NCBI GenBank assembly: GCA_040880205.1
Contig: JBBDIU010000094.1
Span: 1-20,005, forward strand
Origin: WACF01 sp040880205
GTDB taxonomy: Bacteria > Pseudomonadota > Gammaproteobacteria > Pseudomonadales > Cellvibrionaceae
Length of the DNA: 20,005 nt
Reading direction: 5' to 3'
Each line of letters begins with the position of its first letter. The first letter of the stretch is position 1. This document shows, one piece after another, positions 15,816 to 20,005 of this stretch. The notes under the pieces are model-generated. The model saw only the letters and a list, made by a program, of their open reading frames with translations, did not search any database and was not told where the DNA came from. Both the position numbers and the translations under genes were made by a program.

Positions 15816-16475
15816 ATGATCGATCTGTACACGGCAGCCACCCCCAACGGTAAAAAAGCCACCATTGCGCTGGAAGAGCTGGGATTGGAATACGATCTGA
15901 TCGCACTCAACCTGAAGGAAAAGGACCAGCGCCAGCCGGAATTTCTGAAAATAAATCCCAACGGCCGCATTCCCGCCATGGTGGATCGTGATGAGGACGA
16001 CTTCGCGGTATTTGAATCCGGTGCGATTCTGATCTATCTGGCGGAAAAAACCGGAAAGCTAATGCCTCAAGATGTCAAAGGTCGGTCCCGTGTTATCCAA
16101 TGGCTGATGTTCCAGATGGGCGGCGTGGGCCCCATGATGGGCCAGGCCAATGTGTTCTACCGCTACTTCCCCGAGAAAATTCCACCGGTGATCGACCGCT
16201 ACCACCGCGAAGTAAAACGTCTGTTCACAGTGCTGGACACTCACTTGAAAGACAACGAATACCTGGCGGGGGATTACAGCATCGCCGACATCGCCAACTG
16301 GGCCTGGGCGCGCACCTACCGCTGGTCCGGCGTGGAAATCGATGACCTCCCGCATTTGAAACGCTGGCTGTTTCAAATCGGCGACCGCCCGGCGGTACAA
16401 AAAGGCAACGACCTGCCGCCGCGCAACGATGATGAAAAGTCGCGTCTTGAAAGTGCGCGCAGCATTCTTATATAA
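15816..16475 (+). CDS. Glutathione S-transferase, YfcG-like (Nu class)
   Basis: 219-residue cytosolic GST. The thioredoxin-fold N-terminus begins MIDLYTAATPNGKKATIALE, with the TPNGKK turn typical of YfcG/Ure2-like enzymes, and contains INPNGRIPAMVD (cis-Pro loop) and FESGAILIYLAEK (glutathione gamma-glutamyl contacts). The helical C-terminal domain has MFQMGGVGPMMGQ and the GDYSIADIANWAW folding motif. E. coli YfcG is a glutathione-dependent disulfide oxidoreductase, so disulfide or peroxide reduction is more likely than detoxifying conjugation (inference). ATG 15816 has AGGAG six bases upstream. It follows the ABC gene by 34 bases and is likely cotranscribed. A tandem repeat array starts two bases after its stop codon. 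Confidence 0.92.
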   Translation: MIDLYTAATPNGKKATIALEELGLEYDLIALNLKEKDQRQPEFLKINPNGRIPAMVDRDEDDFAVFESGAILIYLAEKTGKLMPQDVKGRSRVIQWLMFQMGGVGPMMGQANVFYRYFPEKIPPVIDRYHREVKRLFTVLDTHLKDNEYLAGDYSIADIANWAWARTYRWSGVEIDDLPHLKRWLFQIGDRPAVQKGNDLPPRNDDEKSRLESARSILI

Positions 16476-16477
16476 AT

Positions 16478-16519
16478 CAGGGAACAGGGAACAGGGAACA
16501 GGGAACAGGGAACAGGGAA
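16478..16519 (+). repeat. Heptamer tandem array (CAGGGAA) x6
   Basis: Six perfect head-to-tail copies of CAGGGAA starting two bases after the GST stop codon. A three-copy array of a nearly identical 7-mer in inverted orientation ends the same intergenic region (16633-16653), so the two bracket it. Confidence 0.97.
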
Positions 16520-16614
16520 CAACAGAGTATTGCCGGGTGTGCTATTTATGCGAGTTTTTATCCAACACAAAAGCAGATAAATCGATCCTTGGCGTTATTT
16601 TTCTGATACCGTCG

Positions 16615-16631
16615 AGTGACCATTGGTCACT
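16615..16631. repeat. Perfect 8-bp inverted repeat beside the second heptamer array
   Basis: AGTGACCA (16615-16622) and TGGTCACT (16624-16631) around a single T. It abuts the TTACCTG array; its right arm (TGGTCAC) looks like a diverged heptamer unit in the same register. A stem with a one-base loop cannot form as RNA, so it is more likely part of the repeat element or a protein site. Confidence 0.7.
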
Positions 16632-16632
16632 G

Positions 16633-16653
16633 TTACCTGTTACCTGTTACCTG
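16633..16653 (-). repeat. Heptamer tandem array (CAGGTAA) x3 on the minus strand
   Basis: Three perfect copies of TTACCTG on the plus strand, i.e. CAGGTAA on the minus strand, one base different from the CAGGGAA unit at 16478-16519 and in opposite orientation. The first minus-strand copy contains the last codon and TAA stop of ppnN, so the array grows out of the gene's 3' end. Confidence 0.95.
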
Positions 16654-18017
16654 CTTTCCACCAGTTTGAAGCAGGGTTCGTAATCTTCTTCCTTGAGCTT
16701 CATGCGGCCCTGCTGCACGAATTCCTTCAGCAGCTTGTCCAATTCTGACATCAGCTTGGCATCGCCTTTGAGTAGATAGGGGCCGCGCTCCTTGACCTGT
16801 TGAATACCGAATGCTTTAACATTGCCCGCCACAATGCCGGAAAACGCACGACGCAGTTGCGCGGCCAACTCGTGGGTCGGCAACGTGGAATCGAGCCGTA
16901 GTTCAGCCATGGTTTCATGGGACGGATGGAAGGGTTGCTGCATTTCTTCCGGCACATAGGCGTTCCAGTTATAGGCGTAGGACTCCTGGGTTTTACGCCG
17001 GTAGCGGATCACTTGTTCGATGTGCATGCGGGCCATGCGGGCCACCCGCTCCGGTTCGCCGATCACAATCTGATAATACTTGGTGGCTTCATCGCCCAGC
17101 GTTCGTCGAATAAAATTATCCAGGGTGTGAAAGTATTCCTCCCGGCCTTCCGGGGCGGCAAAGATCACCGGAATTGGAATGTCGCGGTTGGCGGGATGAA
17201 TCAATATGCCCAGCAGGTACAAAATCTCTTCCGCGGTCCCCGCGCCACCGGGAAAAACGATAAGGCAGTGCGAGAGGCGCACGAAGGCTTCCAAACGTTT
17301 TTCAATGTCCGGCAAAATAACCAGTTCGTTGACCGTGGGATTGGGCGATTCCGACGCAATGATCCCTGGTTCGGTAAGGCCCACGTAGCGACCATCCCGT
17401 ATCTGTTGTTTGGAATGCCCAATCAACGCACCTTTCATGGGCCCTTTCATGGCGCCAATGCCGCACCCGGTGGCCACGTCCATGCCACGCAGCCCGAGTT
17501 CGTAACCCACTTCCTTGGAATAATCGTATTCCAGCCGATCAATAGAGTGGCCACCCCAACAGACCACCAGATTAGGAGAGCGATCCGCCTGTACGATGCC
17601 GGCATTGCGAAGTATGCGAAACACCGCGTCGGTCAAGCCGTCACCGGAGGAAAAATCAAAACGGGCATCCCGGTTGATTTTGTGCTCGGTATACACAATG
17701 TCCCGCAGCGCGGCGAACAAATGGTCCTGAATACCGCGAATCATCTTGCCGTCCACGAAGGCACTGGCGGGCGCGTTGAGAACTTCGAGTTTCAAACCAC
17801 GGGATTCCGGCACGACACGAACCTCGAAGTCTGAATACTCCTCAAGTATTTCGGCCACGTCATCCCGCTCGCTACCCGTATTAAGCACGGCCAGGGCACA
17901 ACTGCGAAAGATCTGAAATACGTCTTCATTGGATTCCATGACACCGTTTATTTCCCGGTGCGACAACAAATCCAAACTGCGGGTTGGCCGTACAACGGCC
18001 TTGCTAATTTTTTTCAT
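16647..18017 (-). CDS. ppnN: Nucleotide 5'-monophosphate nucleosidase PpnN (YgdH)
   Basis: 456-residue enzyme that hydrolyses the N-glycosidic bond of purine and pyrimidine nucleoside monophosphates; in E. coli it is stimulated by (p)ppGpp. It follows E. coli PpnN nearly end to end: FRSCALAVLNTGS, FVDGKMIRGIQ, NLVVCWGGHSID, GCGIGAMKGPMKGA, TEPGIIASESPNPTVNELVI, the LOG-family catalytic loop PGGAGTAEE (256-264), SHETMAELRLD and LRRAFSGIVAGNVK. ATG 18017 gives the family's N-terminus; the frame stays open to a TTG at 18113 but the extra 32 residues are not conserved in kind. No strong Shine-Dalgarno. The stop codon is inside a heptamer repeat. cnoX lies 174 bases upstream on the same strand. 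Confidence 0.95.
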   Translation of the reverse strand: MKKISKAVVRPTRSLDLLSHREINGVMESNEDVFQIFRSCALAVLNTGSERDDVAEILEEYSDFEVRVVPESRGLKLEVLNAPASAFVDGKMIRGIQDHLFAALRDIVYTEHKINRDARFDFSSGDGLTDAVFRILRNAGIVQADRSPNLVVCWGGHSIDRLEYDYSKEVGYELGLRGMDVATGCGIGAMKGPMKGALIGHSKQQIRDGRYVGLTEPGIIASESPNPTVNELVILPDIEKRLEAFVRLSHCLIVFPGGAGTAEEILYLLGILIHPANRDIPIPVIFAAPEGREEYFHTLDNFIRRTLGDEATKYYQIVIGEPERVARMARMHIEQVIRYRRKTQESYAYNWNAYVPEEMQQPFHPSHETMAELRLDSTLPTHELAAQLRRAFSGIVAGNVKAFGIQQVKERGPYLLKGDAKLMSELDKLLKEFVQQGRMKLKEEDYEPCFKLVESR

Positions 18018-18163
18018 AGATGGCTTGGATGAACTCAATTTTGGTATCGACTTCGAGGTGCATCGATGAGCCCCTAAACAGGATCGAGGCAATCTAATTG
18101 CGGCTCGGTTCAAACTTCTGGAACCATATGAGGTCTTGTAACTCGCCGGATCGACCAGCGGTT

Positions 18164-18199
18164 GTCATCAATACAGTTATCAGTACAGTCATCAGTACA
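18164..18199. repeat. 12-base tandem repeat x3 overlapping the cnoX stop codon
   Basis: Three adjacent 12-mers on the plus strand: GTCATCAATACA, GTTATCAGTACA, GTCATCAGTACA, differing by one or two bases. The copy at 18188-18199 includes the TGA stop and the last tyrosine codon of cnoX. The outer copies repeat the stop-codon context downstream (minus strand TGA, TAA, TGA). Confidence 0.9.
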
Positions 18200-19046
18200 A
18201 CAGAGTATAGACCTTCCGCTGGTATTCGACCGCCAGAGGGTCGCCTTTGCCCAAACTGGCGATCATGTCCATCATGGCTTTTTTGGCCGCGCCGTCCTGG
18301 AAGTTCAGGTTTTTCTGTAAGATGTCGTAGAGCAGCTCCAGGGCCTCGCGATGGTGACCGTCCTGGTTATATTGCACCGCCAGTTGATAGGCCACTTCCA
18401 TATTGTCCGGGTCTTTCTTTAATTCCCCTTCCAGTGCCTCCAGCTCCGGACTTTTCGCCGCCTGGCGCTTGAGCTCCAATTGAGCCTTCACCTGGTCATA
18501 GGCGGCGTCCTGGTCCACCATGGGGATCGTGTCGATAATGGCCTCCGCTTCGGCCATTCGATTCAATTCCAGATAAACCTGTGCCAGGGCAAGCCCAATA
18601 TCGCTGCGCTCATTGGACTGTTGGTGCGCTTGGCGGAGAATAGTCAGCGCCTCGCTAAATTCCCCGGTAGCGATCAGCTCCTTGGCCTGCTCGAACATGA
18701 TGTCCCACGGCTTGGGCAGATGCTTCTCCAGCAGTTCCCGCACCGCCGTTTCCGGTTGCGCGCCCATGAAGCCATCGAGTGGCTGACCCTCCTTCATTAG
18801 CATGACCGTGGGCAAACTGCGCACGCCAAACTGGCTTGCGATCATCTGCTGCTCATCGGCGTTGACCCGCGCCAGCAGGAACTGTCCCGCATATTCCTGG
18901 GCGAGCTTTTCCAGGATTGGCATCAGCGATTTACAGGGCCCGCACCACTCGGCCCAGAAATCCACCAGCACCGGGCGGTTGTAGGATTCCTCGATCAGCA
19001 GCTGCTGGGCGTTGCTTTGATCAATGTCAACGATATGTTCACTCAT
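18192..19046 (-). CDS. cnoX: Thioredoxin-domain co-chaperone CnoX (YbbN), CGPC type
   Basis: 284 residues, the same length as E. coli YbbN/CnoX, a holdase that protects proteins from hypochlorite damage and hands them to GroEL. N-terminal thioredoxin domain (1-108) with WAEWCGPCKSLMPIL (Cys35, Cys38), SLPTVMLMKEGQ; then the linker KPWDIMFEQAKELI and TPR-like helices (about 115-284) ending YTLLY like E. coli. Unlike E. coli, where the active site is SQHC, this one keeps a full CGPC and should be redox active, as known for the Caulobacter protein. ATG 19046 has AAGGAG eight bases upstream; the open frame beyond it is not needed. Divergent from the phosphopantetheinyl transferase gene. Confidence 0.94.
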   Translation of the reverse strand: MSEHIVDIDQSNAQQLLIEESYNRPVLVDFWAEWCGPCKSLMPILEKLAQEYAGQFLLARVNADEQQMIASQFGVRSLPTVMLMKEGQPLDGFMGAQPETAVRELLEKHLPKPWDIMFEQAKELIATGEFSEALTILRQAHQQSNERSDIGLALAQVYLELNRMAEAEAIIDTIPMVDQDAAYDQVKAQLELKRQAAKSPELEALEGELKKDPDNMEVAYQLAVQYNQDGHHREALELLYDILQKNLNFQDGAAKKAMMDMIASLGKGDPLAVEYQRKVYTLLY

Positions 19047-19088
19047 ACTAGCTGCTCCTTGACCGAGGACAGTGAATTGAGGACCGCG

Positions 19089-19117
19089 AGTATACCGCCG
19101 GCAAACGCCACTGCCCA
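19089..19117 (-). promoter_or_regulatory. Probable cnoX promoter
   Basis: On the minus strand TGGGCA (19117-19112), 17 bases, then TATACT (19094-19089), giving a leader of about 36 bases to ATG 19046. The -10 is five of six; the -35 is four of six. Confidence 0.5.
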
Positions 19118-19123
19118 GACAGA

Positions 19124-19153
19124 ATGACAGGACGAAATGCAAATCGGTATACT
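19124..19153 (+). promoter_or_regulatory. Probable promoter of the phosphopantetheinyl transferase gene
   Basis: ATGACA (19124-19129), 18 bases, TATACT (19148-19153), each five of six to consensus, with ATG 19194 about 34 bases after the expected transcription start. It lies back to back with the cnoX promoter. Confidence 0.6.
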
Positions 19154-19193
19154 GCCCCGACCCCGGCTAATTGCGCGCAAATGGCTCTCGTAA

Positions 19194-19883
19194 ATGATTT
19201 GGCTCACTAACAACCCCCTGCAACTGCTCGGCTGCCATCAGATTTCCTGCCACTTTGACAAAGCTGCCTACGACGATGCTGAGTTTGCCCAGCGCGGCCT
19301 TGTCCTGCCTGAGCGCTTGGCGGGGGCAGTGCCCAAGCGCAAGGCGGAATTCCTCGCCGGTCGCTATTGCGTCCGGCTGGCGCTCAAGGAAATGGGGGAA
19401 GACGCGGGACACAACATCGGAGTCGGGGAACAGCGCGCCCCACTGTGGCCAAACGGGTTAATTGGTTCCATCACCCATTCTCAAGGCTTTGCCTCCGCCG
19501 CAATTGCGCGCGATGATTTGCTCCGCGGCATCGGCATCGACAGCGAGCAATTGATCGGGGAAAAAACTGCCGCCAATGTAGCGTCCCACATTCTGGTGGA
19601 TAGCGAAACCTACGAAGCCAATCGCGCCCTGGTGGACGGCCCTCGCCAATATCTAACCCTGGTCTTTTCCGCCAAGGAAAGTATCTTCAAATGCGTCTAC
19701 CCGCAGGTAAAACGCTACTTCGATTTTCGCGATGCAGAGATTTTCCTCGACCCTGACAATACCGGCAATTTCCGCTTCCGCCTGCGCAAGGGACTGACGA
19801 AGGAATTTGCCGAGGGATATTCCGGCAGCGGCCAATACGCAATCGTCGACGACTTTGTACACACGGCGGTTGTACTAAGATAA
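19194..19883 (+). CDS. 4'-phosphopantetheinyl transferase (EntD/Sfp-type superfamily)
   Basis: 229-residue enzyme that moves phosphopantetheine from CoA to a serine of acyl or peptidyl carrier proteins, using Mg2+. EntD-type motifs are in order: PKRKAEFLAGRYCVRLAL (47-64), WPNGLIGSITHS (85-96), GIGIDSEQL with metal ligand Asp116 and Glu118 (113-121), and FSAKESIFK with Glu162 (158-166). The EntD-like class usually serves siderophore, NRPS or PKS carrier proteins, but no such cluster is in the window, so it may be the general second PPTase of the cell. ATG 19194 has no good Shine-Dalgarno; a nine-codon frame starting at ATG 19181 overlaps its start and might couple translation. A heptamer array starts immediately after the stop. 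Confidence 0.92.
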   Translation: MIWLTNNPLQLLGCHQISCHFDKAAYDDAEFAQRGLVLPERLAGAVPKRKAEFLAGRYCVRLALKEMGEDAGHNIGVGEQRAPLWPNGLIGSITHSQGFASAAIARDDLLRGIGIDSEQLIGEKTAANVASHILVDSETYEANRALVDGPRQYLTLVFSAKESIFKCVYPQVKRYFDFRDAEIFLDPDNTGNFRFRLRKGLTKEFAEGYSGSGQYAIVDDFVHTAVVLR

Positions 19884-19918
19884 CGGCAGACGGCAGACGG
19901 CAGACGGCAGACGGCAGA
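19884..19918 (+). repeat. Heptamer tandem array (CGGCAGA) x5
   Basis: Five perfect copies of CGGCAGA beginning at the first base after the TAA stop of the phosphopantetheinyl transferase gene. Confidence 0.97.
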
Positions 19919-19958
19919 CAAAATTGAACTTTTCACAACGTCTGGTGTCAACCTTTAC

Positions 19959-20005
19959 CGTCTCACGTCTCACGACACACGTATCACGTCTCACGACTCA
20001 CGTAT
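19959..20005 (+). repeat. Degenerate heptamer array (consensus CGTCTCA), cut by window end
   Basis: Six full 7-mers plus five bases: CGTCTCA, CGTCTCA, CGACACA, CGTATCA, CGTCTCA, CGACTCA, CGTAT. The minus-strand unit (GACGTGA in rotated form) shares five of seven bases with the plus-strand GACGGCA rotation of the array at 19884-19918, so the two arrays are related and inverted, as at 16478-16653. Confidence 0.92.

Noticed and set aside
16519..16530. 12-base string ACAACAGAGTAT also present at 18197-18208
   Set aside because: At 18197-18208 it is the conserved coding end of cnoX; a 12-base match by chance is expected in 20 kb, so it is not evidence for a shared element.
16478..16653. Possible CRISPR array
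   Set aside because: Units are 7 bases and head to tail without spacers, and no cas genes are near.
16917..17834. Plus-strand frame of 305 codons opposite ppnN
   Set aside because: Antisense to a highly conserved enzyme; composition is that of a shadow frame.

Overview
The window reads as a gene-dense, moderately GC-rich segment of a bacterial chromosome, almost certainly gammaproteobacterial. The main reason is the block ffh / ypjD(corE-like) / corB(yfjD-like), with ffh divergent from the other two, which is a classic gammaproteobacterial neighbourhood. PpnN(YgdH), a YbbN/CnoX co-chaperone, YpeA, a YfcG-type GST and GlpR/GlpD close to gammaproteobacterial relatives agree with this. Genus cannot be told from the sequence. 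No phage, IS, tRNA, rRNA or CRISPR was seen, and no gap between genes exceeds about 235 bases.

Layout. (1) 1-3557: ffh (minus strand, 3' end cut by the window), then ypjD-like cytochrome-c-assembly/CorE membrane protein and the CBS-domain transporter CorB. (2) 3572-5673: a small-gene cluster with two unrelated Nudix hydrolases transcribed divergently (NudL-type CoA pyrophosphatase and a zinc-ribbon Nudix), a short NIF3-like protein and a YpeA acetyltransferase; the last two form a minus-strand pair. (3) 5906-7664: an exported three-domain protein, redoxin + cytochrome c + PHM-like copper monooxygenase, ending in a perfect rho-independent terminator. (4) 7830-8690: alpha/beta hydrolase. (5) 8861-13626: glpR facing a three-gene minus-strand operon serC-serA-glpD with 17-base gaps, joining serine synthesis from 3-phosphoglycerate to glycerol-3-phosphate oxidation. 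glpR has no ATG/GTG/TTG start ahead of its DNA-binding domain. (6) 13850-16475: an ABC exporter half-transporter followed at 34 bases by a YfcG-like glutathione transferase. (7) 16647-19883: ppnN and cnoX (minus), then a 4'-phosphopantetheinyl transferase (plus) sharing a divergent promoter region with cnoX.

The most unusual things are the redoxin-cytochrome-copper monooxygenase fusion with every copper ligand in place, and a set of short tandem-repeat arrays that begin at or within a few bases of stop codons. Two of these share one design: a 7-base repeat array on the plus strand, a spacer, then an array of a related 7-mer in inverted orientation (16478-16653 and 19884 to the window end). 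A third array has a 12-base unit and overlaps the cnoX stop codon. The glpR start problem and the serC-serA-glpD operon are also worth a look.
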